Positions 1 through 10,576 of a DNA stretch of 36,276 bases are shown piece by piece; position 1 is the first letter of the stretch, and the number at the start of each line of letters is the position of its first letter. The notes under the pieces are model-generated. The model had not been told where the DNA came from. It ran no database searches and was given only the letters and a program-made list of their open reading frames with translations. Origin of the DNA: Candidatus Methanoplasma glyptotermitis (lineage in GTDB: Archaea; Thermoplasmatota; Thermoplasmata; Methanomassiliicoccales; Methanomethylophilaceae); the NCBI GenBank assembly GCA_031267895.1, contig JAIRYF010000063.1, forward strand, positions 1-36,276. The letters are read 5' to 3'. The position numbers and the translations under genes are program-made.

Positions 1-1
1 C

Positions 2-181
2 ACTGGATGTACTCTGTCGATATCGGGGGCCTCTTGGCTCTCTGTGTCGGGAGGAGATATCTTCGGTACCCCGTCAGCTTCCGGGACCTTCACAGTGACT
101 TTAACGGCGTCCAAGTCGGGGATGACATCCGCAGTGCAAAGCTGGACAATTGTGGTGGTCTCGGCTTTGGAGTTTAACACC
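2..181 (+). pseudogene. C-terminal part of an Ig-like/adhesin-like surface protein, open at left edge and apparently truncated by the adjacent IS
   Basis: Frame 2 is open from the window edge: TGCTLSISGASWLSVSGGDIFGTPSASGTFTVTLTASKSGMTSAVQSWTIVVVSAL, a beta-rich Ig-like repeat; beyond ~180 the frame runs into sequence next to the transposase 3' end. Confidence 0.5.
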
Positions 182-1624
182 TCAACTCCGCAAAATAGGG
201 AATATATTGAATCCCAGTTTCGCGTCGAGTTTCTCCAATTTATTCGGAACTTCATAATCGATCAGACCGTCCTCGGTCTTCACCGCATACGTCTTGGAAT
301 ATTCGGTCAGTACATCACACGCGGAATATTTCGATAATGATCCGGACCTTCTGAGATGATCTTCTAAGTTGGCAAGGATGTACATCGAAAGGAATGAGAC
401 GAATATGTGGCCGTTCACTGTCATATTATCTCTCAGATAGGTCACATCGGCTTCCAGATCGCTCTTGAATACGCGGAATCTCTTCTCTGCTTTATCCCTG
501 CGTTTGTACATCAGATATATCTCTTCGGGATCAAGATCCAGGTTCGACACTATCAGCATCTGACCCATGGTCCTTTTCTTCTTTTCCACCTCTTCCGTGG
601 TCAGAATACCTTCCCGGTACTTTCCGAAGATATTCCTTTCTTCACCCGCCCTCATGGATTCGTCCTTGAAACGGTACAGCCAATGTCTGTCATAACGGCC
701 TTTCCCGAATCTTATCAGACTATCATGATATTCGAAAGTATCATACTCGTTCACATTAACCGTGTTGTACATCTGATTGTTCCTCTTCACGGGGAACACA
801 TACTTCAAACCCGAATTGTCCAGAAGTCTGACGTTCCGATCGGAATAGAATCCTCTGTCCATGACCAGTGTCACATCTTCTCTGTCCAATTCCTTCACGG
901 CCGAACACACGGTCTTCACATCCCTTATGCTTCCCGGGAGAGCCCGCATCATCACCGGTACTCCGGTCTCCTGACTGCACAATAATACAACATTGATCTG
1001 AGGTGTGTCCTCATGATCGGGATTGTATCCGTCCTCGGCATACGGAACGGTATCACTCGATGAGAAGAACTGCGAGAGGTCGAATGCCAGCTCTTTGCAA
1101 TCCATCTCCATCTTCGCGAACACCCTGTTCTGAGAATCGCGATCGCAGCCGACGGATTCCAGCATGTCCGAGAGGGATCCGGGTGACATGGCAGGTTTAA
1201 GATTCCTTATGTTCTCATATTTCTCCCAACAGGAAGATGCACGTTTCAACGGGACCCTGCCCGTGCATCTGATCAATGATAACGCATACAGCTGATCATA
1301 ATTGTCGGGAAAGATATCCTTCAGGATATCGAATAAGGGGCCGGCACACTTGTCCATGACCCTTACCGTACCTGTCTCCCGGACGGAGATAGTCTTGCTG
1401 CGTCTCCTTGCATCCTTCTCCTTTGGTACGAATCCTTCATTTTCGGTCAGGGATCCGAGATATTCGGACATCTTCTTGGGACCTTTGCTCTCCTTATCGT
1501 ACCTGCTGGTCGAACGATAGACATAATGGTTACCGTTGGAGACCTTGATCTCCAGGCATTTTGACCCCTTACTCCGCTGTTCCTCGAGCCATTCTTTCGC
1601 CCACGGTTCGACTGTGAATCCCAT
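182..1624 (-). CDS. IS4/IS1634-superfamily DDE transposase
   Basis: 480 aa; VTLVMDRGFYSDRNV and YKRRDKAEKRFRVFKSDLEAD (Y-R-E-K signature), plus C-terminal region typical of IS1634-like transposases. Confidence 0.85.
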   Translation of the reverse strand: MGFTVEPWAKEWLEEQRSKGSKCLEIKVSNGNHYVYRSTSRYDKESKGPKKMSEYLGSLTENEGFVPKEKDARRRSKTISVRETGTVRVMDKCAGPLFDILKDIFPDNYDQLYALSLIRCTGRVPLKRASSCWEKYENIRNLKPAMSPGSLSDMLESVGCDRDSQNRVFAKMEMDCKELAFDLSQFFSSSDTVPYAEDGYNPDHEDTPQINVVLLCSQETGVPVMMRALPGSIRDVKTVCSAVKELDREDVTLVMDRGFYSDRNVRLLDNSGLKYVFPVKRNNQMYNTVNVNEYDTFEYHDSLIRFGKGRYDRHWLYRFKDESMRAGEERNIFGKYREGILTTEEVEKKKRTMGQMLIVSNLDLDPEEIYLMYKRRDKAEKRFRVFKSDLEADVTYLRDNMTVNGHIFVSFLSMYILANLEDHLRRSGSLSKYSACDVLTEYSKTYAVKTEDGLIDYEVPNKLEKLDAKLGFNIFPILRS

Positions 1625-1784
1625 AATAATCCATATAGGGATTATGCTATTTATATGTGACCATCACATGAACAACTCTAGCCAGATCTCACGGGAACAG
1701 CATTATTTCATGAATTCACAAATAACATATTCCCTATTTTACCAGGTTAAGGTTTTAACCAAGATCTCTAATTGTTCTCAGAGG

Positions 1785-1862
1785 GTGAGCTGCCGCCAAA
1801 CCTAAGGAGGGTTGGATGTTTTCGTTCCAACGGCGGCAACTCACTGCCTGTATCGCGGAAGT
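1785..1862 (+). repeat. ~78-bp structured repeat, copy 1 (possible ncRNA hairpin)
   Basis: gtgagctgccgcc...ggcggcaactcac stem with inner gttgga/ttccaac stem; near-identical to 2091-2168. Confidence 0.55.
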
Positions 1863-2090
1863 CAGTTAAGAATGTGTGGATAGAGAATGGCGATTAACCT
1901 ATCCCTATGTCGGACACTGTGCGGTGGGCATGATCTTAGCCAGCATGATCTGGAACCTAGACGGTTTCTGTCTGATTGAAAATCAGCTGTCGAGTTCAGA
2001 ATTAAATCTTAGAAATTCAGCATTGCATGCCTCTGGTTCTCGTCGCTTCTACCGAAGACGATCTGCCTAGAATGAGTGGGATAGGAGAGG

Positions 2091-2168
2091 GCGAGTCGTC
2101 GCCAAACCTGAGGAGGATTGGATGTTTGCGTTCCAACGGCGGCAGCTCACGCCTGTACCGCGGCAATC
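2091..2168 (+). repeat. ~78-bp structured repeat, copy 2
   Basis: Shares cgccaaacct(a/g)aggagg(g/a)ttggatgttt(t/g)cgttccaacggcggca(a/g)ctcac and gcctgta(t/c)cgcgg with copy 1. Confidence 0.55.
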
Positions 2169-2303
2169 CATTATATCTTTAATCATCAGCCACGAGAACA
2201 CCGACGGTTCTGCTCACTTGGGTTTCAATGTTGCAGCCCCCGATTTTCGTTTTATTGAAACTCCAGGGTCGGAAACCGATCAGGCAATGTGTTTCCCGGC
2301 GCG

Positions 2304-2828
2304 TTATTTTCCCTCGTAAACTATCAGTGATTCCACAGGATATTCTTTCAGCACATCCCTTCCTTTCAGGCCGGCAAGTTCTATCACAAAACATATCTTG
2401 ACGATCTCCCCCTCCAGTCTTTCGACCATATCTGCTATTGCACGCGTGGTGCCACCGGTTGCGATGAGATCGTCTATGATCACTACTTTCTGTCCCTTTT
2501 TGATACTGTCGGTGTGCATCTCGAGCGTTCCTTTGCCATATTCCAGTTCATAGCTCTCCGAGATCGTCTCTCTGGGAAGCTTTCCTTTCTTGCGTACGAG
2601 GACGAAGCCCTTGTTCATCGCATATGCAACCGGCGCACCGAATACAAACCCTCTCGATTCCGATCCCAGTATCAGATCGAAATCCACCCCTTTCAGCGAA
2701 TCAATAAGGCTGCCGACCGCCATTCTGAAACCATCTGGGTCCTGTATGACCGTCGTTATATCTCTGAATATAATGCCTTTCTCCGGAAAATCCGGTATCG
2801 CCGTAACGTAATCCTTCAGATTTTTCAT
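2304..2828 (-). CDS. apt: adenine phosphoribosyltransferase
   Basis: IPDFPEKGIIFRDITTVIQDPDGF, SRGFVFGAPVAYAMNKGFVLVRKKGKLP, VVIIDDLIATGGTTRA PRPP-binding motif. Confidence 0.95.
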   Translation of the reverse strand: MKNLKDYVTAIPDFPEKGIIFRDITTVIQDPDGFRMAVGSLIDSLKGVDFDLILGSESRGFVFGAPVAYAMNKGFVLVRKKGKLPRETISESYELEYGKGTLEMHTDSIKKGQKVVIIDDLIATGGTTRAIADMVERLEGEIVKICFVIELAGLKGRDVLKEYPVESLIVYEGK

Positions 2829-3205
2829 ATCTGTCTCACTCGCCTGTCAATGCCGTTATCGATTTATATTTTGCTTCGGCAGTCTTTTTGGGATAATGAT
2901 CAGACAGAAAATATTTCGATAGCACAGGCTGCTATCGTGAGGTATTTCTAATGCTCGGCCATCTCGCCTGAATTCTGAGAATACAGACCGAACAGCGGCA
3001 GCCACCGGACCCCCGTTCTGATTTGCGCAGAAATCATTTCGAGCATGCCCTATAAAAACGGTTTACACCGTCCGCCGCACCGGCTTGTCTCACGCCAGTA
3101 CATTTATGGGACGAGATGGAGGGATAAGACATAATCGCACAGGGTTCACATAAATAACGGTATGAATATAGTAAGTAATGTATATTTCAATAGACATTAC
3201 GGATC

Positions 3206-3424
3206 ATGACAAAGACGGTTCTGAAAGTAGAAGGAATGTCCTGTGAGGTGTGCTCCGGGAAGGTTGACAGTGCTCTCAAGGCGGTGGATAAAGTCAACGG
3301 CGTGAGTGTCAATCTTAAAAAAGGTACCGCGACGGTCATACACGAGGGTGTAGACGACGAGACCCTTATCGGCGTAATCCTGGATGCCGGATTCAGGTCA
3401 AAGGTAAAACATGGACTATTCTGA
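3206..3424 (+). CDS. heavy-metal-associated (HMA) domain copper chaperone, CopZ-like
   Basis: 72 aa with [11 protein letters not shown] metal-binding motif; overlaps the downstream P-type ATPase. Confidence 0.85.
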   Translation: MTKTVLKVEGMSCEVCSGKVDSALKAVDKVNGVSVNLKKGTATVIHEGVDDETLIGVILDAGFRSKVKHGLF

Positions 3425-5642
3425 AGTGTCAGGCACCGAAAGAGTAAATCTCAAAACTAACGGAATGACATGTGTCGCATGTTCTCTCGCCATTGAGAAA
3501 GCAGTCCGAAAATTAGACGGAGTTTCCGAGGTCAATGCCAACTTCTCGAATAACGTTGTCTCAGTTCTCTACGACCCGTCCAGGATTGGCATCGATGATC
3601 TGTCCGGAGCGATCAGGAAAGCGGGATACGATGTGCTTGAGGATGACCCTGATGCCCTGGCGGAGAGGGAAAAGCTTAACGCCGCAAGGATAAAAAAAGA
3701 GCTGGCTGTCTCGATAATATTCACGATACCTCTTTCTGTCATGGCTATGGGTCCCATGCTGGGAATCGATATGCCATTCAGCAGCAGTCCTAAGGTGTAT
3801 TCCGTTGTACAGCTGGTACTTTGTATGCCCGTGCTCATAGCCGGAAAACGCTTCTACACCAAAGGATACCATGCGCTTGCGGCAGGAACGCCGACAATGG
3901 ATACTCTGATTGCACTGGGTACAACCGCTGCGGTCGTCTATGGCCTGTATGCGACATTTCAGATATTCGCCGGGAATCCGCATTCTGTACACTCTTTAGT
4001 CTATGATTCCGCGGCCGTAATAATAACGCTGGTGTCCGTAGGAAAGTATGCGGAGTCCAGATCCAAAGTCAAGACTACCGATGCCGTCAGGGGGCTGATG
4101 GACCTGGCACCTCTGACGGCTAATGTCATGAGGGATGGAAAGGAGATTACGATACCGGCGGACGAAATTTGTGCGGAGGACATCGTGGTAATAAGGCCGG
4201 GGGAGAGGATACCGGCGGACGGAAGGATAATCGAGGGGAGTTCGTCCGTAGATGAGTCTATGCTCACCGGAGAGAGCATGCCTGTGTCCAGAAGATCCGG
4301 TGACGCAGTATACGGCGGGACCATGAACATCAACGGCGGCCTGAAGATGGTTGCGGAGAAGATCGGAAAGGATACGGTGCTGTTCCAGATTGTCAGGATG
4401 ATACAGGATGCCCAAGGCACGAAAGCACCCGTTGCGAGGATTGCCGACCGTGTGGCAGCGGTATTCGTACCGGCTGTGATGATTATCGCCGCGGTCTCAT
4501 GTGTCATATGGCTGCTCTCCGGAAGAAGTGTCGAGTTCTCTGTGCTTGTTCTGATATCCGTTCTTGTCATATCATGTCCATGTGCGCTCGGACTCGCCAC
4601 ACCTCTGGCAATAACGGTCGGTACCGGAAAAGCGGCAGAATATGGGATTCTTTTCAAGAACGCATCGGCACTGGAGCGGTCCGGTAAGATAACCTCTGTT
4701 GTGCTGGATAAAACCGGAACCATAACGGAAGGGAAACCAAAGGTGACCGATATTGTATCGGAGATCGAGGAAAGAGAGCTTATGGCCGTTGCCGCTGCAG
4801 CCGAAATGAATTCGGAACATCCGCTTGGAAGGGCGATAGTTTCCTATGCAGAAGGGAACAGAATAAGCATACTGCCGTCTTCAGATTTCATATCCGAACC
4901 CGGCGGAGGTGTCAGATGCACCGTGAACGGGAAACACACGGCGGTGGGGAACGCGGATTTCATCGGATCAGAACCGAATGACCCGGAACATGTGTTCAAG
5001 ATGTCATCCGAGGGGAAAACCGTCGTATTCGTATCAATCGACGGAGAATATGCGGGCTTGATCGCAATTTCAGACTCGATCAGGGATTCGACGGTATCGG
5101 GCATTTCTTCCCTTATCAAAATGGGCATAAAACCCATAATGGTGACGGGAGATGCCGAAGGAACCGCCAGATCGATAGCTGCTGTTGCAGGTATCGAGGA
5201 TGTGAGAGCGAAAGCACTGCCCGAAGATAAACTCAGAATAATAAAAGAGCTTCAGGTCAGCGGAGAAAACGTTGCGATGGTCGGGGACGGTATAAATGAC
5301 GCTCCCGCACTCACGCAATCCGACCTCGGTATGGCAATAGGTTCCGGGACGGATATTGCGATCGGTGCCGCCGATGTCATACTGATGAATGATGATGTAA
5401 GAAGCATACCTGCAGCCATGGATATCGGAAAGGCTACGCTCGGAAATGTTAAGCAAAATCTCTTCTTGGCATTCTGTTACAATGCGGTCTGCATACCCAT
5501 AGCGGCAGGAGTTCCTTATGTCCTCGGGATGGAAATGATACCGGAGATGCCTATGCTGGCCGCGGCGGCCATGTCTCTGTCGTCGATATCTGTTGTTGCA
5601 AATGCACTCAGGCTCAGAGGTTTCAGGCCAAAAAGTATCTGA
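3411..5642 (+). CDS. copA: Cu+-type P1B ATPase
   Basis: N-terminal [11 protein letters not shown] domain, [13 protein letters not shown] (CPC), [29 protein letters not shown]. Confidence 0.95.
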   Translation: MDYSEVSGTERVNLKTNGMTCVACSLAIEKAVRKLDGVSEVNANFSNNVVSVLYDPSRIGIDDLSGAIRKAGYDVLEDDPDALAEREKLNAARIKKELAVSIIFTIPLSVMAMGPMLGIDMPFSSSPKVYSVVQLVLCMPVLIAGKRFYTKGYHALAAGTPTMDTLIALGTTAAVVYGLYATFQIFAGNPHSVHSLVYDSAAVIITLVSVGKYAESRSKVKTTDAVRGLMDLAPLTANVMRDGKEITIPADEICAEDIVVIRPGERIPADGRIIEGSSSVDESMLTGESMPVSRRSGDAVYGGTMNINGGLKMVAEKIGKDTVLFQIVRMIQDAQGTKAPVARIADRVAAVFVPAVMIIAAVSCVIWLLSGRSVEFSVLVLISVLVISCPCALGLATPLAITVGTGKAAEYGILFKNASALERSGKITSVVLDKTGTITEGKPKVTDIVSEIEERELMAVAAAAEMNSEHPLGRAIVSYAEGNRISILPSSDFISEPGGGVRCTVNGKHTAVGNADFIGSEPNDPEHVFKMSSEGKTVVFVSIDGEYAGLIAISDSIRDSTVSGISSLIKMGIKPIMVTGDAEGTARSIAAVAGIEDVRAKALPEDKLRIIKELQVSGENVAMVGDGINDAPALTQSDLGMAIGSGTDIAIGAADVILMNDDVRSIPAAMDIGKATLGNVKQNLFLAFCYNAVCIPIAAGVPYVLGMEMIPEMPMLAAAAMSLSSISVVANALRLRGFRPKSI

Positions 5643-6099
5643 GAGTAAAGAGAGGCGGCCGCGATAAAGGTCCCGGCCGCAGCCGGATTATTGCGGTCAT
5701 CCGTAGGGTCTTGCGAACAATCCGGACGGTATTATCAGGGTGAACAGCGGAAAGTGCCAATCGGCCAGTCTTTCACTTCGACACCCGACTCCGTCATGGG
5801 ATCGTTCTCGCCGCAGGGTTTGGACGTATTACTTTTTGCGATTCTCACTAACCTCCGTATGTACATAGTTTTTCTACTATTTATACTAATCTTTTTGATG
5901 ATTTATTTATAATTCGTATTAATAATACGAAATTCGAATATTAGAGGAGTGTGACAATCCATTGGGGGGATCGTTCGTCCTTCTTCCGGCCGATGGTCAG
6001 ACCGATATTGTGTATCTTACCGAGCATTCGGTTGAAATATTCTTACTGGTATCCGTTCCGCACAATGGTCGGAAAACCGACCATGTTCGGAGGCGCGCT

Positions 6100-6963
6100 G
6101 TGTACAAAGAAGACCTGGCTGACATTGTCGGCGAATGTGTGTTTGCGTCGGAGAAGAATCGTATTCCGCCGGATGCGGCAAGAGTTCCGAATATAGCGGG
6201 TATAAGGATTTTCGACCGTCCGATATTCGGAATTGCCGATGCGGGCGATCCGCTTTTTGAGTCATTCAAGGACCCATTGGCAATCGGCAGTCAATACCGC
6301 ACTCCTCAGGAATGGCTGCCCGGCGCAAGATCAGTCATAACATATTTCTTCCCGTTCTCCGAGGAGATAAGAAAGAGCAATAGACGCAATGGAAAAATGC
6401 CCTCCGATGAGTGGCTGCACGGACGTATCGAAGGACAGGAGCTGATAGTTCAATTTTCAAAATACCTTTGCGGTCTCCTAGAGGAGAGACATTATCGAAG
6501 TGTCTCTCCATCGGCCGATCCGTCCTTTGTGCAGTATGAACGTACTGAAAACGGCAGAGTCTTTTTCGAAAGCAGCTGGTCCGAAAGACATGCTGCATAT
6601 GCGGCAGGACTCGGAACATTCGGTTTGTCTGGGGGATTGATAACCGTCCGCGGGACAGCCGGACGTCTGGGGAGTGTAATAACGGCTCTCAAGCTCGAAC
6701 CGGATTTGCGCCTCTCTGATGACATATACGGAAATTGCTCCTTATGTCTGGCCTGTGCAAGTGTCTGTCCTGCCGGGGCAATCTCAAAAGAAGGCGGAAA
6801 GGACAGCGGCAGGTGCAGCAGATACCTCATGGAGATAAAAGCACAGTATGATCCATACTACGGATGCGGCAAGTGCCAGACAGGGGTGCCGTGTGAAAAC
6901 CGGATTCCGGCCGGCCGAAAATACAACAGGCGTATGTTCCAATGCGAAATCCCGAAAAGATGA
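6100..6963 (+). CDS. QueG-like 4Fe-4S double-cluster (epoxyqueuosine reductase-like) protein
   Basis: CSLCLACASVCPAGAI and CGKCQTGVPCENRIP motifs; GTG start at 6100 preceded by GGAGG is in frame with the longer ORF 5962-6963. Confidence 0.7.
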   Translation: MYKEDLADIVGECVFASEKNRIPPDAARVPNIAGIRIFDRPIFGIADAGDPLFESFKDPLAIGSQYRTPQEWLPGARSVITYFFPFSEEIRKSNRRNGKMPSDEWLHGRIEGQELIVQFSKYLCGLLEERHYRSVSPSADPSFVQYERTENGRVFFESSWSERHAAYAAGLGTFGLSGGLITVRGTAGRLGSVITALKLEPDLRLSDDIYGNCSLCLACASVCPAGAISKEGGKDSGRCSRYLMEIKAQYDPYYGCGKCQTGVPCENRIPAGRKYNRRMFQCEIPKR

Positions 6964-6974
6964 AAAAATAAAGG

Positions 6975-6992
6975 TCCGGCCGCGAGGCCGGA
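6975..6992. terminator. Hairpin between convergent genes
   Basis: tccggcc-gcga-ggccgga perfect 7-bp stem with GNRA loop between the ends of 6100-6963(+) and 6993-8099(-). Confidence 0.5.
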
Positions 6993-8099
6993 TCAATTGA
7001 GCTGTTCGGAACAATAGGGGCAGTATTTTGGCGTCTTAGGGAGACCGCCGAGGTCCTCTCCGCAATACGGACAGTTCTTGAATTTTTTCCCGTTCCCCGC
7101 GGATGCTTCCGGATTTCCCGCGATGTTCTGAGATGCCTGAACCTGTGCAGGTTGCTGTCCTTGGGATATCATCGGGGACGGCTGACCGCATGAACTGCAG
7201 TACTTGTATGGATAGTCGTTCAGACCGCCGCATGTGGGGCACATGACCTTAGTCGGCTGCTGCTGATGTACGACACCCTGTACCGGCTGCTGCTGAAGCT
7301 GCTGGTACATCTGGGGAAACAGAAGCATACCCGCACCCATTGCGGCACCTCCTGTCGAATCTCCGATGGCATCCGCCATTCTTTCCATGACTTCGTACCT
7401 CTTGAAAGCCTCTCCGTTCTTGCTGCTGAACTGAAGGTAGCTGAAGACTTTCTGACGGTCTTCGTCTGTCGTGAGAACTTCATTGATCTTCAGTGAGAGG
7501 AGCTCTATCCCCCTTTGCGCGAAATAGTGCTCAATCAGGATCTTGGTGTTTGTGGAGGCTTTCTCCAGATTCTCCATGATATCCATGTAGTATTGAGTGT
7601 TCATTTGCTGAATTATCTGCTCGTTGATGAAACTCTTCATGAATGAGTTCACATCGCCGGTCGAGTATGTGTTCAGCCCTCCCAGGACTTGGGTGTAGAA
7701 TACGGATATGTCGTTTATTCTGAACTGGAAGTCTCCGTTTGCCATTAGGACGATAGGGACCTCGTACTCCTTGGCCGCCTTAATCATGCTTCTGATGCCC
7801 CACTTCCCGTTGAACATCTTCAGAGAGACGAATACTATCCAGACTTTGAATGGTGTCTCTTTGTATCCAAGTGCCGCGTTGTACAGCTTTGAGAGCCAAG
7901 GTATGTTAGCCGATGTTACGGTGTGTCTGCCCGGATCCAGTGTCCCCGCAAGCTGCCCGTCCCTTATGAAGAGAGCTACCGCATGCTCCGGCACCGTGAC
8001 CGACGTTATCGTCCTGAGGTCGTCATGTTCCGATCTGTATATTATGTCGTCCGGCCCTTGATTGGCCCAAAATACTACATTTGTCTTTTTTTCTGCCAT
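6993..8099 (-). CDS. SPFH-domain protein with C-terminal zinc ribbons (virion-core-protein-like/YdjI-like)
   Basis: SPFH-like N-terminal region plus CPTCGGLNDYPYKYCSSCG and CPYCGEDLGGLPKTPKYCPYC. Confidence 0.75.
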   Translation of the reverse strand: MAEKKTNVVFWANQGPDDIIYRSEHDDLRTITSVTVPEHAVALFIRDGQLAGTLDPGRHTVTSANIPWLSKLYNAALGYKETPFKVWIVFVSLKMFNGKWGIRSMIKAAKEYEVPIVLMANGDFQFRINDISVFYTQVLGGLNTYSTGDVNSFMKSFINEQIIQQMNTQYYMDIMENLEKASTNTKILIEHYFAQRGIELLSLKINEVLTTDEDRQKVFSYLQFSSKNGEAFKRYEVMERMADAIGDSTGGAAMGAGMLLFPQMYQQLQQQPVQGVVHQQQPTKVMCPTCGGLNDYPYKYCSSCGQPSPMISQGQQPAQVQASQNIAGNPEASAGNGKKFKNCPYCGEDLGGLPKTPKYCPYCSEQLN

Positions 8100-8110
8100 C
8101 TCAGATCACC

Positions 8111-8641
8111 TCACTCTTTGAATCCTCTCATGACTGTCTCTCTTCCGTTGTAGTCCTCTATGAGTCTGTCGATTGTTATCTCCAGTTCTCTCAGGGGGGT
8201 TTTCAGATTTGTTTCCCCCGCATCCGTTCTGATGACCATCTCCGCTGTCTGTTCCTTAAGCGAATTCGCGTCGTCGATCAGTTTCGCGTCCCACTCGATA
8301 AGGGCATCAAGCTCCGATTCAAGAATCTTGACCGAGTCGTGGAATGCGCTGTATCCGTTGACAGCTTTTTTCACATCCACGCAATAACGATCGGCCTTAC
8401 CGCGTATTCTCTCTGCGTCTCTCATGAGGTCAAGATCATTCAGCGTGACCCTCTGCACGGTGACAAGGTCCAGCTTTGCTCTCTCAAGAACTCTCGCAAC
8501 TTCTGTCCTCACCGCTCTGTCTTCATCCCTGCGGAGGTTTTTCTCTTTGTATCCTTTGTACAAAGGAATGTAGAGTCCTATCCTCTCGACAAGCGACTGA
8601 TTCTTTTTCATTTGATTCCCGACTGTTTTATCCAATGTCAT
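8111..8641 (-). CDS. hypothetical coiled-coil/helical protein of the SPFH operon
   Basis: 176 aa, charged helical sequence; 11 nt from SPFH gene, same strand. Confidence 0.65.
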   Translation of the reverse strand: MTLDKTVGNQMKKNQSLVERIGLYIPLYKGYKEKNLRRDEDRAVRTEVARVLERAKLDLVTVQRVTLNDLDLMRDAERIRGKADRYCVDVKKAVNGYSAFHDSVKILESELDALIEWDAKLIDDANSLKEQTAEMVIRTDAGETNLKTPLRELEITIDRLIEDYNGRETVMRGFKE

Positions 8642-9007
8642 TCACTGCCCCTCCTTCTTTCCGTTGATCAGCGCAGCCGATATCCCGACTGACGCCAGTA
8701 CTATTAGGAACACGCCTGCCAGAATCCAGATGCTCAGATCTGTAAAGATGTGTAGCATGCCCACGAAACCGACCGTTGCGGCGAGTATGCCCGATATGGC
8801 CCTGTACATGCGGTCAGAAGGGCCGAACTTTCCGCTTTCTCCGGGATACATGAATGACACGGCAAATAATGCTATGCCGAATATCAGCACGGTCGTGCAC
8901 AATACTATAATCAATCCGTAGTCCGTCGCGGCAAAGACCATCAACCCGATTGCCAGCGAGATTATGAATAATCCCAGCGTGACTGCCGACAGTGTTCTGT
9001 TGTTCAT
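8642..9007 (-). CDS. small multi-pass membrane protein
   Basis: 121 aa with about four hydrophobic helices; directly abuts the 8111-8641 ORF. Confidence 0.65.
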   Translation of the reverse strand: MNNRTLSAVTLGLFIISLAIGLMVFAATDYGLIIVLCTTVLIFGIALFAVSFMYPGESGKFGPSDRMYRAISGILAATVGFVGMLHIFTDLSIWILAGVFLIVLASVGISAALINGKKEGQ

Positions 9008-9026
9008 TTTCTTTACTTCCTGTTTT

Positions 9027-10571
9027 TTAAACGATTATCATCTGAGAGAGGTTCATTCTCTTCACGCGTTCCGGTATCAGTTTTCCGAATCCCGCCGGGA
9101 CTTCTACACGGCCGTCCCGGATATTGCATGGTATGTAGATAAGAGATTTCACATAAGGATTGCTGAGCTTAAGTCTTGAACCCTGGTTTGTGCAGACGGC
9201 AAGATATTCGCTGACCAGCTTCTTTGCCTCTTTCTCCGTGCTCAGAGGGACCGCGATTTTCCTCGTCCCCGGGGGGTTCTGTCTTGCAGTGTCCGACAGC
9301 CTCCCTATGCCCTCTCCGCCGCTTATGCTTGTCTCTGTCCCCTTTATTCCCGAGAGTATTCCTGTTTCCGGTCTTATAGAGAATATGTCCGTAAGCCCGC
9401 TTCTCGGATTATTCAGACATTCGAAATCTATCACGAAATCCGCGGGTATCAATAGGTCCTCTTTGACTTCGACACTTTTCTTTGCCCACATTGCACCGGA
9501 TTGGAAACTGTATCTCAGGTCTATATCCCAGAACGGTATCAGATATTCCCCGGCCCCGGATGTTATCGGCAGGGTCCCTCCTGCTTTTGCGCTCAGTACC
9601 TTCGACAGGTTTCCGAACACCTCTCCGAACCGGTCTTTGTTTCCGAGGAGGAACCCCCATTTTCCTGTTTTTGCGTAGTTGAAGCTCATTATTCTTTTCA
9701 CGGTGTTGAGTATTTCAAGAGGGTCCGCCGCGATGCCCTTTGTTATAAATCCCGCAAGGTCCGAGAGTATCTTGGCCTGGGTGATCTCTGTTTCTACTGC
9801 CTGATACATTATTCCCAGATTGAGATCGGCACTTACTGCGGATCTGACACCGATAAGCTGTTCATACCCGTTTTCGAAATAGGACAGGCTCCCCGCACTG
9901 TTTCCGTTCAGGAGCATCTCGCACCCTGTGCATATGCCGGCAAGTGCCCGAAGGCGATCTTCTGCCGGACCATATCCTTTTATCTTTCCGAATGCGGCCG
10001 ATGCTTCAGAGAAATTATTGGCCATAAGGATATATCTTCCCGGAGTGTCCTCGCGCAGAAGCTTTGTGTTATTGATCAGCATGGCATATCCCGTTGACAT
10101 CTCCTCCGCGGATATGACCGTATTCTTTGAGGCCTCGTCAACCGCAAGCGGCTCTATACTCTTCACCCTGGCATTGAACCCGAACGCATCGGCTGAAGAA
10201 TGGGCTGCCACTGCGCTGCTGTCGGTGGTGAATGGTAGTGTCATCAGCGGGTTCGACAGCAGAGAGTTGGCCGCGAACCGGTACTCCGAATATTCTGTAT
10301 CGATCCTCGGCCTGATGTTATTGTTGAAAATACTGAATCTTGCCACCGAATCCACATTCTCCGTCTGAGACAGGGAGAATCCGCCGGGCAGGGTTTTGCT
10401 TATCCATGACTGGACCTGACCCATCATCTGATCCAGATATGCTTTGGCATCCATTCTCTGCTGAGACGTACCGCAGCTGGAACATGTTATATATGGAGAA
10501 TCAGACTCCAGGACCTTTTTGTCCAGCGGCGCACCGCAGTATTTGCACCTGAGCATGACCATTTCGTCCAA
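9027..10571 (-). CDS. zinc-ribbon protein of unknown function in SPFH operon
   Basis: 514 aa; N-terminal CKYCGAPLDKKVLESDSPYITCSSCGTSQQ. Confidence 0.7.
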   Translation of the reverse strand: MDEMVMLRCKYCGAPLDKKVLESDSPYITCSSCGTSQQRMDAKAYLDQMMGQVQSWISKTLPGGFSLSQTENVDSVARFSIFNNNIRPRIDTEYSEYRFAANSLLSNPLMTLPFTTDSSAVAAHSSADAFGFNARVKSIEPLAVDEASKNTVISAEEMSTGYAMLINNTKLLREDTPGRYILMANNFSEASAAFGKIKGYGPAEDRLRALAGICTGCEMLLNGNSAGSLSYFENGYEQLIGVRSAVSADLNLGIMYQAVETEITQAKILSDLAGFITKGIAADPLEILNTVKRIMSFNYAKTGKWGFLLGNKDRFGEVFGNLSKVLSAKAGGTLPITSGAGEYLIPFWDIDLRYSFQSGAMWAKKSVEVKEDLLIPADFVIDFECLNNPRSGLTDIFSIRPETGILSGIKGTETSISGGEGIGRLSDTARQNPPGTRKIAVPLSTEKEAKKLVSEYLAVCTNQGSRLKLSNPYVKSLIYIPCNIRDGRVEVPAGFGKLIPERVKRMNLSQMIIV

Positions 10572-10576
10572 TCATT

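Noticed and set aside
1861-2090. Possible RNase P or SRP RNA between the two structured repeats
   Set aside because: I could not find the conserved archaeal RNase P or SRP core motifs; left unexplained.
4001-4723. 240-aa minus-strand ORF opposite copA
   Set aside because: Antisense shadow of a clearly coding P-type ATPase; no recognisable domain; low-complexity Ser/Thr/Pro composition.
5655-5690. Terminator-like GC stem after copA (gcggcc...ggccgc), similar to the 6975-6992 hairpin
   Set aside because: Stem is interrupted and loop assignment ambiguous; probably a terminator but not strong enough to list separately.
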